A stretch of DNA of 64,000 nt from Ampullaceana balthica (GCA_944989445.1 CALYLW010000015.1:1664124-1728123), one strand, 5' to 3'. Shown: positions 33,893-44,592, numbered from the stretch's first letter. Notes: generated by a model not told the origin, from the sequence alone. Numbers and translations: made by a program.

Positions 33893-34160
33893 CCCACAAG
33901 CTGTGGTTGGTACGACCGGTCGTATCGAGGCAGTTATCCACAAGATGGGGTTGGTACGACCGGTCGTATCAAGGCAGTTATCCACAAGATGTGGTTGGTA
34001 CGGCCGGTCGTATCGAGGCAGTTATCCACAAGATGTGGTTGGTACGACCGGTCGTATCGAGGCAGTTATCCTCAAGCTATGGTTGGTACGACCGGTCGTA
34101 TCGAGGCAGTTATCCACAAGCTGTGGTTGGTACGACCGGTCGTATCGAGGTCGTTATCTC
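33893..34160. repeat. 44-bp tandem repeat, 6 copies, with a perfect 14-bp palindrome
   Basis: Each unit contains TACGACCGGTCGTA (one copy TACGGCCGGTCGTA) followed by TCGAGGCAGTTATCCACAAG. The outer part varies (GCTGTGG, GATGGGG, GCTATGG). Confidence 0.96.
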
Positions 34161-34169
34161 ACCACGGAC

Positions 34170-35220
34170 GTAAGCCGGGAGTTGACACAACTCGAGCACG
34201 TGCCGAGGGCTGGGCGGTGAAAGTCGAACTAGCTTTGAGAGCATGTAAATCTTCAACGTCAGGGATTAATGCCTAGGTAAATCCGTGGATAAAATAGATA
34301 AAGTGATTACATGATTTATATTGGCTACCTTAATCCCACGCTGTATTGGCCAAATCCTTAGCAACTCAACAAGATATAAATGTATGTATTTATTGATATT
34401 TTAGAGAGATTTATGTTTATATACAAATACTATATATTTTCCCACCCGTGATAAGCTTTACCTTTTATTTGACTATCATCTAAAATACAAGAATCATAAA
34501 CTGTCCCTCAAAAGCATCAATTTATTCAAGATACAGGCGAGCAAAGGATGTTTGATGCGACCAAAGCAGTGCACGCTCTCTTCGGGTTCTGTAAGGACTT
34601 GGGTGTTGAGCGACTGCGCAGATATGCGACAAACGATGCGCAGCACTTTAGAATTACCGGGTCGCACATTTTAATAAGGACGCTGTAATATCTGTTTGTG
34701 GTGTGTAAAATTTTGCACAAAAATGGATGCTGTGCAATTTTGTACCCGAGTTTCTTATTTTGTAGACGGGCCAACGAAAATTGAAGAGAACATTGATAGA
34801 TGACAAGTCAACCAATAGCTGCGCGCCTTTCTTCTGGATGCTTCTTATAATTAATATCAACCAATCACATGTACTGTAACAAAATAACTTGGCGTAGCCC
34901 CAGGGGTGGACATTGACGGCACAGCAGATTGTATTCCAACGGGCAATGTCTTGGACGCACGTCTTCCGACCCGCTTGGGGAGGGGGGCTGTTTGTGATTG
35001 TATTTTGATCCCAGATGTGAAGAAATCCGCCCGCCCATATCATGTACTCACTACCTCTGCCCCCAGGCCATATCAAGTACTCACTCCCCCACCCCCCTCC
35101 GGGGCCACCGCGTGTTGTCTAAGATCGCATTACAAAAACAATTGGCCATCGTAAATTGGCGCTATTGATTTCCAATGCGAAATTGATCAAACACTTGCAG
35201 GGTCGGCTCCTGGGATGGTT
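34170..35220. other. Unique sequence
   Basis: No gene recognised. A short duplication around CATATCA(T/A)GTACTCACT lies at 35036-35090. Confidence 0.45.
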
Positions 35221-35223
35221 GTG

Positions 35224-35325
35224 CGCCCCATCCAAGTGTGCGCCCCAGCCAAGTGTGCGCCCCTACCAAGTGTGCGCCCCAGCCAAGTGTGAGCCCCAGC
35301 CAAGTGTGCGCCCCAGCCAAGCTTC
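35224..35325. repeat. 17-bp minisatellite, 6 copies
   Basis: Unit GCGCCCCAGCCAAGTGT with CATCC and CTACC variants. Confidence 0.95.
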
Positions 35326-35444
35326 ATTCTCTCACCCTGGCTCTCGAGACATGTTGGCCAAAAATAAAGTTTGTTATTTGTTTTTTTTTAAAGTCAGGGA
35401 AATTTCCCACCATAATGTTCTGTTTGGTCTTATCCAGTACCACA

Positions 35445-35690
35445 TCCTTCTCCCGTACCATGGCCATCTTATCCCGTACCATGACCATCTTATCCCGTAC
35501 CATGACCATCTTCTCTCATTTCATGACCATCTTCTCCATTACCATGGTCATATTCTCCTGTATCACGGCCATCATCTCCCATATTATGGCCATCTCCCAT
35601 ACCATGGCCATCTCCCAAGCCATGGTCATATCCCAAACCATGGCCATCTCCCATACCATGGCCATCTTCCATACCATGGCCATTCACCGA
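35445..35690. repeat. Mixed 18/24-bp CCATGGCCATCT minisatellite, about 12 copies
   Basis: Units such as TCCCATACCATGGCCATC. The left half is 24-bp (CTTATCCCGTACCATGACCAT) and the right half 18-bp. His-rich open frames follow from the multiples of three. Confidence 0.92.
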
Positions 35691-35743
35691 AGAATGGTAG
35701 CTGGACGTAGCGAGATGAGCGTACATTTTCCCTCATCGCCTGT

Positions 35744-35840
35744 TCCCGGCACCAGGTCATGTCCCCGGCACCAGGTCATGTCCCCGGCACCAGGTCATGT
35801 CCCCGGCACCAGGTCATGTCCCCGGCACCAGGTCATGTTT
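35744..35840. repeat. 19-bp minisatellite, 5 copies
   Basis: Unit CCCGGCACCAGGTCATGTC, identical copies. Confidence 0.97.
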
Positions 35841-36089
35841 AAGCCACATTTGCTCGTTTCACAGTTTAACGGGAGGGTACTTCTACTTCTAGAGACATAT
35901 GGGGAGTTCTTGTCAGACACATTGAGTGCTCCTAAACATGAACTCTCACCCAACTTCACTGTTCTTTATTGAATATTGTGTCTACAAAGTGTGTGCATAG
36001 TCTGTACAATGTGTAAATTAATAGAGGTATGACCGCACTGGATTTGTTATAGTCGATATTAGCGCCACCGTGAGTTTGGCTCCAAATGA

Positions 36090-36205
36090 CATGTGGCACG
36101 TGTGTCGAGGCAGGTGGCACGTGTGTCACGGCAGATGGCACGTGTGTCAAGGCAGATGGCGCGTGTGTCATGGCAATGGCACGTGTGTCATGGCAGATGG
36201 CAGTC
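36090..36205. repeat. ~20-bp minisatellite, about 6 copies
   Basis: Unit GGCACGTGTGTCATGGCAGAT; each copy carries an ACGTG E-box-like core (GCACGTGT). Confidence 0.93.
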
Positions 36206-36639
36206 AAAGAACAACAACCAAACATTCAGAGGAGCTGGCGTTAATAAAAGTCCAATAGCAATCAATGGAAATGATATCATGGGTCAAGGTCACGTCTGAA
36301 AGGCAAAAACGCACACGCAAATTTATGGTTTTTATCAGGCATTTTTACTTAAGTGTGTGTGTGTGTTTGGGGCGGGGGATGGGGGCTGGTGGAGATACTG
36401 AAACGCTAAATTTTCTTTGAGAATATTCATGGAACTTAATTTACTGTAGGCATTACCTACTCTTGATTAGTTTTAAATGTGCATCAATTGCATCGTGTTA
36501 ATGACGTGTGCCATGACGATACCGTAAACATGCTTTAAAAACAGACCAAATCGTCAAACAGAGAGTTTTGAAAACATTATGATCTATCATTTTTAGATTT
36601 AATTTTAATTCATCTTCTGTAGCATCCCTGACAGCTAGG

Positions 36640-37115
36640 AGTGAAGAGAGAAAGGCCAGGGGAATGGGGGCAGGGGAATGGGGGCAGGGAGCAGGAGTGA
36701 AGAGACAAGGGCCAGGGGAATGGGGGGCAGGGAATGGGGGCAGGGGAGCAGGAGTGAAGAGACAAGGGCCAGGGGAATGGGGGCAGGGGAGCAGGAGTGA
36801 AGAGACAAGGGCCAGGGGAATGGGGGCAGGGGAGCAGGAAAGAAGAGACAAGGGCCAGGGGAATGGGGGCAGGGGAGCAGGAGTGAAGAGAGAAGGGCCA
36901 GGGGAATGGGGGCAGGAGAATGGGGGCAGGAGAGCAGGAGTGAAGAGAGAAGGGCCAGGGGAATGGGGGCAGGAGAGCAGGAAAGAAGAGAGAAGGGCCA
37001 GGGGAATGGGGGCAGGAGAGCAGGAGTGAAGAGAGGAGGGCCAGGGGAATGGGGGCAGGGGAGCAGGATTGAAGAGAGAAGGGCCAGGGGAATGGGGGCA
37101 GGGGAGCAGGAGTGA
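36640..37115. repeat. ~43-bp G/A-rich minisatellite, about 11 copies
   Basis: Unit GGGCCAGGGGAATGGGGGCA then GGGGAGCAGGAGTGAAGAGAGAA. Nearly pyrimidine-free plus strand with repeated runs of four or five Gs. Frames are open on both strands (Pro-rich on minus); this is sequence-composition artefact rather than coding evidence. Confidence 0.96.
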
Positions 37116-37145
37116 ACGCCATCGTCCCTTGAGGATGGACGGATG

Positions 37146-37189
37146 CCATACATACATACATACATACATACATACATACATACATACAT
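37146..37189. repeat. (CATA)n microsatellite
   Basis: About 11 uninterrupted CATA units. A CACACATGCAGCCCCACATA duplication follows at 37300-37345. Confidence 0.97.
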
Positions 37190-37677
37190 CTTCTGTAACG
37201 TATTTCCTCTTCTGATTGAAAATCTGACAATATTTGTAAATATTTAGGGAAATTCTGTGCGTATTCTTTAAGTCCTCTTTCGTGTTTGTATATATTTATA
37301 CACACATGCAGCCCCACATACACACATGCAGCCCCACATACACACATAATTCTCTTTTCCTCATATTAAAAGTTCACGCGCCTTGGTAGTAACAATTACA
37401 TCAAAACAAGGTAGAAAAAAAAACACCATATATTCAAAACAAATAGATTAAATATCGGCCATGAACAGACATTCTCCAATAACACGACACAAAAGCAGAT
37501 TTGTCCATGTAAAACCGAGGCAGCCCTAGAACGGACGGACAATAAATAAACTGGTCAGCTAGAGGCAGGCTCGCTGTAAGCCAATAAAAACAAGCCATTG
37601 AAACCAGTCAAAGAGCCATAAAAGCCGATAGATTCATTTCCCTGTATTCACGTGTTAGGCGTTGATGTCGTGTTTGT

Positions 37678-37940
37678 TTGGTGATGGTGGCTTTTTGGTG
37701 GGTTATTTTTGGTAGTGGGCTCTTGGTGTGTGTTAGTGTGTTGGTGGTGTGTTTGTTTGGTGATGGTTTGATGGTAGTGGCTTCTTGGTGGGTTATTGTT
37801 GGTAGTGGGCTCTTGGTGTGTGTTAGTGTGTTGGTGGTGTGTTTGTTTGGTGATGGTTTGATGGTAGTGGCTTCTTGGTGGGTTATTGTTGGTAGTGGGC
37901 TCTTGGTGTGTGTTAGTGTGTTGGTGGTGTGTTTCTTAAC
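37678..37940. repeat. 90-bp tandem repeat, 3 copies
   Basis: GGTAGTGGGCTCTTGGTGTG recurs every 90 bp at 37711, 37801 and 37891. The first copy lacks the TTTGATGGTAG segment partly. Confidence 0.95.
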
Positions 37941-37984
37941 CAGTTGCTAATCGTTGTAGGGATGTAATGAAGACACACTAGCAA

Positions 37985-38600
37985 GATGTAGTTGGATATA
38001 ATGAAAGACACAATGTCTATTTGTGTTGACGTAATGAAGACACAATGTCTAATTGTGTGGATGTAATGAAGACACAATGTCTAATTGTGTTGACGTAATG
38101 AAGACACAATGTCTAATTGTGTGGGTGTAATGAAGACACAATGTATAATTGTGTTGACGTAATGAAGACACAATGTCTAATTGTGTGGATGTAATGAAGA
38201 CACAATGTCTAATTGTGTGGACGTAATGAAGACACAATGTCTAATTGTGTTGACGTAATGAAGACACAATGTCTAATTGTGTGGATGTAATGAAGACACA
38301 ATGTCTAATTGTGTTGACGTAATGAAGACACAATGTCTAATTGTGTTGACGTAATGAAGACACAATGTCTAATTGTGTGGATGTAATGAAGACACAATGT
38401 CTAAATGTGTGGGTGTAATGAAGACACAATGTCTAAATGTGTGGGTGTAATGAAGACACAATGTCTAATTGTGTGGACGTAATGAAGACACAATGTCTAA
38501 TTGTGTGGACGTAATGAAGACACAATGTCTAATTGTGTAGATGTAGTGAAGACACAATGTCTAATTGTGTAGATGTAATGAAGACACAATGGCAAGTGCT
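37985..38600. repeat. 32-bp tandem repeat with hairpin core, about 19 copies
   Basis: Unit ACACAATGTCTAATTGTGTG followed by GATGTAATGAAG. The arms ACACAAT and ATTGTGT are perfectly complementary around GTCTA. Dimer variation (GGATGTA versus TGACGTA) alternates over parts of the array, giving a 64-bp higher-order period. Confidence 0.96.
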
Positions 38601-38689
38601 AAGTTGTATGGATATAAGGAAGTCACGCGGCCAAATTGCTTTATATCCGGATAATAATAACCTGTAGTAGTTGAGCGCTACTGAAAACT

Positions 38690-39507
38690 AACTTGATGTT
38701 TGTAAACACCAAGGTTAACGGAGTTATCAGTTGATGTTTGTAAACATCAAGGTTAGCGGAGTTATCAGTTGATGTTTGTAAACACCAAGGTTAGCGGAGT
38801 TATCAGTTGATGTTTGTAAACAGCAAGGTTAGCGGAGTTATCAGTTGATGTTTGTAAACATCAAGGTTAGCGGAGTTATCAGTTGATGTTTGTAAACACC
38901 AAGGTTAGCGGAGTTATCAGTTGATGTTTGTAAACACCAAGGTTAACGGAGTTATCAGTTGATGTTTGTAAACATCAAGGTTAGCGGAGTTATCAGTTGA
39001 TGTTTGTAAACACCAAGGTTAACGGAGTTATCAGTTGATGTTTGTAAACATCAAGGTTAGCGGAGTTATCAGTTGATGTTTGTAAACACCAAGGTTAGCG
39101 GAGTTATCAGTTGATGTTTGTAAACATCAAGGTTAGCGGAGTTATCAGTTGATGTTTGTAAACACCAAGGTTAGCGGAGTTATCAGTTGATGTTTGTAAA
39201 CACCAAGGTTAACGGAGTTATCAGTTGATGTTTGTAAACATCAAGGTTAGCGGAGTTATCAGTTGATGTTTGTAAACACCAAGGTTAACGGAGTTATCAG
39301 TTGATGTTTGTAAACATCAAGGTTAGCGGAGTTATCAGTTGATGTTTGTAAACACCAAGGTTAGCGGAGTTATCAGTTGATGTTTGTAAACATCAAGGTT
39401 AGCGGAGTTATCAGTTCATGTTTGTAAACACCAAGGTTAGCGGAGTTATCAGTTGATGTTTGTAAACAGCAAGGTTAGCGGAGTTATCAGTTGATGTTTG
39501 TAAACAG
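38690..39507. repeat. 38-bp tandem repeat, 21 copies, palindromic forkhead-like core
   Basis: Unit GTTGATGTTTGTAAACATCA plus AGGTTAGCGGAGTTATCA. Subtypes AACACC and AACATC, and TTAACGG and TTAGCGG, recur in ordered combinations (for example 38930-39070 and 39190-39330), showing block duplications. Confidence 0.96.
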
Positions 39508-39722
39508 AATGTGACACAGGCCGTGTCAGTATGTGACACAGGTCGTGTCAGTATGTAACACATGCCGTGTCAGATTGTAACACAGGCCGTGTCAGAATGT
39601 AACACAGCCGTGTCAGTATGTGACACAGGCCGTGTCAGTATGTGACACAGGTCGTGTCAGAATGTGACACAGGCCGTGTCAGTATGTAACACAGGCCGTG
39701 TCAGTATGTGACACAGGCCGCG
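39508..39722. repeat. ~22-bp minisatellite, about 10 copies
   Basis: Unit AGTATGTGACACAGGCCGTG plus TC. TGACAC and GTGTCA are complementary arms. It begins directly where the 38-bp array ends, with no unique spacer. Confidence 0.95.
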
Positions 39723-39724
39723 CT

Positions 39725-40130
39725 GAAGTGTGGTAGGAAGGAGCAAGTCTCGCCCGTACCTTGGCTCACAAATTCATTGAACACAACTTGGTTTCGGATT
39801 CCTTGTCGCGCCAATTAAACATTGATCGGAACAGGAAGAGATAGCGTCACCATTGAATTGCTGGACCATCAAAGATGTTACCACATCCAGAGAATTTCAT
39901 CTTCAAGGGGCTACCCGACATCGGTGAACACAATAAGTGCTACCATACTCCAAGAACATGATCTTCAATGGTGTACGTGACTACGTCGGTAAACACAATT
40001 TGTGCTACTTATACTCCAAGAACATGGCTCAGCAAAATAGTTTCTACCATACTCTGATAACATGAGTGAACAAAATAGGTGCTACAATACTCCAAGAATG
40101 GGGTAGTTCAAATGATTCCTTCTGCAATAC
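39725..40130. other. Unique to semi-repetitive sequence
   Basis: Loose, diverged repeats of a CTCCAAGAACATG-type phrase (39938-40095), each preceded by TGCTAC. No gene recognised. Confidence 0.55.
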
Positions 40131-40371
40131 ATGTATTAGTGTATGGCAATACATGTATTAGTGTATGGCAATACATGTATTAGTGTATGGCAATACATGT
40201 ATTAGTGTATGGCAATACATGTATTAGTGTATGGCAATACATGTATTAGTGTATGGCAATACATGTATTAGTGTATGGCAATACATGTATTAGTGTATGG
40301 CAATACATGTATTAGTGTATGGCAATACATGTATTAGTGTATGGCAATACATGTATTAGTGTATGGCAAGC
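40131..40371. repeat. 22-bp minisatellite, 11 copies with essentially no divergence
   Basis: Unit CAATACATGTATTAGTGTAT plus GG. It contains the perfect 10-bp palindrome ATACATGTAT. Confidence 0.97.
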
Positions 40372-40549
40372 AAGCAATATTTTCATGGAGCATTTTAGAT
40401 TGGTGTGTCTAGAATTCTAAAGTGATGTCAAATATAATTATGCAAAATAACAAAGGTCATCTTGATACCCGCAGGTTTGATGAATGTGTTTCGGTGTTTT
40501 ACTTTCAAATGTGTTCACTACATACGAGAAGTCAGCTATACAAAACATT

Positions 40550-40628
40550 GTAAAGTCATGAATTCTAGACAACCTATTGTAAAGTCATGAATTCTAGACA
40601 GTCTATTATAAAGTCGTGAATTTTAGAC
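40550..40628. repeat. ~33-bp repeat interrupted by the hAT insertion
   Basis: TTGTAAAGTCATGAATTCTAGACAACC-like units (key AAAGTCATGAATTCTAGACA) are repeated three times, and the same phrase resumes after the hAT at 43551 (TCCTAGACAACCCATTGTAAA). Confidence 0.85.
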
Positions 40629-41105
40629 CAGTGGTTCTCAACATGTTGTCCGCGGATATGTCCTTGATGGTCCGCGAGCAAAGAATGAAATATTTTTTTA
40701 AAACTAAAAACACGGAAAGGTAAACATGTTGTCACGTTTTGAATCTATTGTTTAATTTTAATTACTTGATGGCGATAGCATAGCGACGAAACTAATGTTT
40801 TGATTCTATGTTTACTTTTAGCTATACCGGAAATCACGTGATGTCACAAAGATTCTAGAAGACTATAGTTGTTATATTGACATTCAGAAATAAATTTTTC
40901 AAACCATTGAGTAAATTAGCTTTAAATTAATATTACAATTATTAAAGGAATACATTGATTAAATTGATTGAACACATGGCATAATCTCTAATAAATAAAA
41001 CAACCGAACATAAGGACAACAATGGTGATTCCTCATACTCATCCACGCAATCTGTGTGTCAATCAAATACAGCTCTGGAGAAGAAGACGATTTGCCATAC
41101 AACAG

Positions 41106-41825
41106 TGTGATGACGAATATTCGCGCTTTGGGTTTATATGTGTCATTGTAAATGAACAACCCAGATTATAGTGTGTTTTAATATGAACAACCCAGATTAT
41201 AGTGTGTTTTAATATGAACAACCCATATTATAATGTGTTGTAATATGAACAACCCAGATTATAATGTGTTGTAATATGCCTGCAAATTCTTGAAAATGAA
41301 GCGATAAAAATTGCAAAACTCCAAAGACATCTTAAAACTACTAGTAATGTCTGCTCGGATAAACTATCGGAATAATTGGACTACTTTCTGCGCAAAAATA
41401 TTCACTTGATGTTCAGAAGACATGCATACCACAAGCAACCAAAGTCAATGAAAACTCTTTAAGTTTAAAAACCTCATTTTTGGTGACACTACGAGTTGCA
41501 CAGGCCAAAAAGCTGGGTTATTAGTGGGGCTTTTTAACCGACTATTTGAATTTTGTGTTGCTGTGAGAGAGTTTCTTGGAGAACAAAAAAATCAAAGCTT
41601 ATTGATCATTTGAACAATAGCTTATAGGTTGCTGTTCTGGTTTACTTGGCTTTTTTGAAGAGCCGAATAAATCTATTTCATTTCTGCTAAGGAAAGCAGA
41701 CACATTTAATTACTCTTAGTGACAAAGTGTCTGCTTTTACGAAAAAGCTTGATCTTTGTAAAACAATATTATTTAAGGGTAACTTTGACATGGTTCATCA
41801 ATTGTACGAATTTACCGATAAACCA
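41106..41825 (+). pseudogene. hAT transposase remnant, ZBED5/ZBED9-like (BED zinc finger plus C-terminal part)
   Basis: This is recognised only by joining pieces across stops and frame changes. CDDEYSRFGFICVIVNEQ at 41106 is the N-terminal Y-x-x-x-GF box. CLQILENEAIKIAKLQRHLK from 41278 is the second half of the BED finger (C...H). FLVTLRVAQAKK near 41476 matches the SYLVALRIAKAKK box. YLAFLKSRINLFHF near 41643 and SDKVSAFTKKLDLCK from 41718 match the C-terminal hAT dimerisation region. The central DDE catalytic part is missing, so there is an internal deletion as well as many stops. The stretch between the finger halves is where a 31-bp tandem repeat expanded. Family identity is from remembered motif patterns. 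It cannot encode an active enzyme. Confidence 0.82.
41150..41278. repeat. 31-bp tandem repeat inside the transposase remnant, 4 copies
   Basis: Unit ATGAACAACCCAGATTATAG plus TGTGTTTTAAT; splits the two halves of the BED zinc finger. Confidence 0.94.
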
Positions 41826-42379
41826 TAAAATGTTATAAACAACTGTTGATACATTTGATTTCTGACCAAATTCTGTCACCGCACGATCAATTTACTTGTA
41901 CTATGAAGGTTCAGAGTTTTTCCTTGTTTTCCATTCCGTTTCTTGCACACATTGACTCATTAGATTTACCAACATCGGAATGAAACCAATTCATTGTACT
42001 GACCAGCGATAGTACTTTGAATATAATTTTGTTGTACTCAGAACTGTCTAAGAAATATTTTTAAAATACGTTTAACCTTTGCAACGTCATATCTTTGTGA
42101 CTAGATTTTCTGCATTGTTTACAATCAAAACATAGCATCGTTCCCGACTTGAAGATGAAGATGAACTACGATGGAGTCTTTCTAGTATTACACCTCGTTT
42201 AGATGTGCTAAGCTCAAATGTGCAAACTCAAAGATTGCACTAAATGTAGTAATATAGCAGTCTTTTTACTGTTTATGACTTTAATTAATTATTTTTAAAG
42301 TAGTAAGCAATAAGAATTGAATAATGATACAGTATAAGACTATTATAAGTGACATTACATTCATTATAAAAGAAATCCA

Positions 42380-42640
42380 TTACAATCTGTTTCCATTACA
42401 ATCTGTTTCTATTACAATCTGTTTCCATTACAATCTGTTTCCATTACAATCTGTTTCCATTACAATATGTTTCCATTACAATCTGTTTCCATTACAATCT
42501 GTTTCCATTACAATCTGTTTCCATTACAATCTGTTTCCATTACAATCTGTTTCCATTACAATCTGTTTCCATTACAATCTGTTTCCATTACAATCTTTTT
42601 CCATTACAATCTGTTTCCATTACAATCTGTTTCCATTCAA
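42380..42640. repeat. 16-bp minisatellite, 16 copies
   Basis: Unit ATTACAATCTGTTTCC; a few single changes (ATATGT, CTTTTT). It lies within the hAT boundaries. Confidence 0.97.
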
Positions 42641-42729
42641 TATTGTTTTTAGGAGCACGCAAATTGTAGCATTTTAATATAGTTTTACTAACTCATATGT
42701 ATACTAGTAAGTATTTATATACACAATAT

Positions 42730-43460
42730 AATGATATGTACATCCCAGCTAATGGTATGTACATCCCAGCTAATGATATGTACATCCCAGCTAATGGTAT
42801 GTACATCCCAGCTAATGATATGTACATCCCAGCTAATGGAAAGTACATCCCAGCTAATGATATGTACATCCCAGCTAATGGTATGTACATCCCAGCTAAT
42901 GATATGTACATCCCAGCTAATGATATGTACATCCCAGCTAAAGGTATGTACATCCCAGCTAATGATATGTACATCCCAGCTAATGGTATGTACATCCCAG
43001 CTAATGATATGTACATTCCAGCTAATGGTATGTACATCCCAGCTAATGATATGGACATCCCATCTAATGGTATGTACATCCCAGCTAATGGTATGTGCAT
43101 TCCAGCTAATGGTATGTACATCCCAGCTAATATGTACATCCCAGCTAATGGTATGTACATCCCAGCTAATGATATGTACATCCCAGCTAATGGTATGTAC
43201 ATCCCAGCTAATGATATGTACATCCCAGCTAATGGTATGTACATCCCAGCTAATGATATGTACATCCCAGCTAATGGTATGTACATCCCAGCTAATGATA
43301 TGTACATCCCAGCTAATGGTATGTACATCACAGCTAATGGTATGTACATCCCAGCTAATGGTATGTACATCCCAGCTAATGGTATGTACATCCCAGCTAA
43401 TGGTATGTACATCCCAGCTAATGATATGTACATCCCAGCTAATGATATGTACATCCCAGC
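42730..43460. repeat. 21-bp minisatellite, about 34 copies
   Basis: Unit TACATCCCAGCTAATGGTAT plus G, with GATATG and GGTATG subtypes often alternating (42-bp dimer). One copy lost 6 bp near 43130. Because 21 is a multiple of 3 and no frame has stops, overlapping repeat frames of 257-301 residues appear on both strands; I do not regard them as genes. It ends about 90 bp from the right terminus of the hAT. Confidence 0.97.
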
Positions 43461-43559
43461 TCGGCTGTAGGACAATTTTCAGTAGTTGTCCGCGGCTACG
43501 ACACATTTTTTTCAAATGGTCCTTGAATATCAAAAGTTTAAGAACCACTGTCCTAGACA

Positions 43560-44500
43560 ACCCATTGTAAAAATGATGTATGTCCGCTAAAAATGAAAAT
43601 TCCGATCGACTGAAGATCAAAATCTCCTTGATCTGTTAGTTGGGATAAACGTTTTGACGGTACACAAGTCCTCGAAATGTTTCAGCTTTCCGTGGTCAGT
43701 TGTCTTAAAAACATCAACACAATACAAACATAATACTATCTATAACTGTTGAAATAATAATAGTAATAAGTATAATACTAATTGAACTAGTCTGATAATA
43801 AAATTAATAATAGAACTAGACCAATAATTTAAGTTAATAACGGAAGCAGAGTAATGATAATAGTTTGTTACATCTGAACAACATCGTCAGTGGGAATTTA
43901 TCCCGTTAGAAATGTCCCCCACGTTTTCCTTTGGTTTTATAATATTTCTGGACAGGGTGAGACCGGTGGTGGAGACCACCGGTGAACATGTGTAATAAAT
44001 GGTATCAGAGCAGACGTGTGGAAGTTGTGGGAGACGTGTGGAAGATGTGTGGGAGACGTGTGGTGGAGGCGTAGAACACGTGTGGTGGACGTGAGGAATA
44101 CGTGTGTGAGGGGGGGGGAGGTGGGCTGAGGCTGCCCGTCATTATTAAACGCCCTTTTATTTGCCAGGGGTCATTTGATTTATTTAACACGGGCGGCAAC
44201 CCATTGGCGGCATTGGCAGCGTGGCGCACTAAAAGAGAGCCAAGTAGTTGGCCTTACACGGACCTCAGAAGTGTGGTACACGGAGCCCTATCGTGGGTTA
44301 CCACCAAGGGAGACAACCCCAGTAGGACTACCAACAGCTGATACCATGACGCACGAACTATCAGAAAATATTTTTATGGCTTAAAACTTTAAAAAATCTG
44401 AGAACCTCTCTATGAAAAAATAAATAAACAAAAACGTGTTTGATGTGAACTCATTGTAATATATTCAATAATTGGTGTACTGCACAATGGGGGACCTCAG
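43560..44500. other. Unique sequence with a short GTGTGG-rich tract
   Basis: Loose repeats of GACGTGTGGAAGATGTG occupy 44014-44110. No gene recognised. Confidence 0.5.
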
Positions 44501-44507
44501 AGATCGG

Positions 44508-44592
44508 GTTAGGGTCAGGGTTAGGGCCAAGGTTAGGGTCAGGGTTAGGGCCAAGGTTAGGGCCAAGGTTAGGGTTAGGGTCAGGGTTAGCG
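44508..44592 (+). repeat. Interstitial telomere-like (TTAGGG-type) tract
   Basis: GGGTTAGGGTCAGGGTTAGG and GGCCAAGGTTAGGG variants over 85 bp. TTAGGG hexamers are interleaved with TCAGGG and CCAAGG, so it is degenerate. TTAGGG is the ancestral metazoan telomere repeat. Confidence 0.85.

Larger units (their letters stand above)
40629..43550. mobile_element. Old hAT-family transposon, 2.9 kb, decayed and invaded by minisatellites
   Basis: The ends CAGTGGTTCTCAAC and (inverse) CAGTGGTTCTTAAAC give a 10-bp perfect terminal inverted repeat with matching subterminal GTCCGCGG. The flanks TTTTAGAC (40621-40628) and TCCTAGAC (43551-43558) match at 6 of 8 positions, consistent with an aged 8-bp target duplication. 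Inside is a degraded transposase (41106-41825) plus arrays at 41150-41278, 42380-42640 and 42730-43460. CAGTGGTTCTYAA termini are typical of hAT elements with ZBED-type transposases. Confidence 0.88.

Noticed and set aside
36498..37347. Proline-rich minus-strand ORFs of up to 245 residues
   Set aside because: Arise from the 43-bp G-rich array plus the CATA microsatellite.
40959..41159. 66-residue minus ORF
   Set aside because: Antisense shadow of the hAT transposase remnant, whose plus-strand motifs match the family.
42693..43620. Four overlapping 257-301-residue ORFs on both strands
   Set aside because: 21-bp minisatellite inside a dead hAT; all frames open because the unit has no stop codon.
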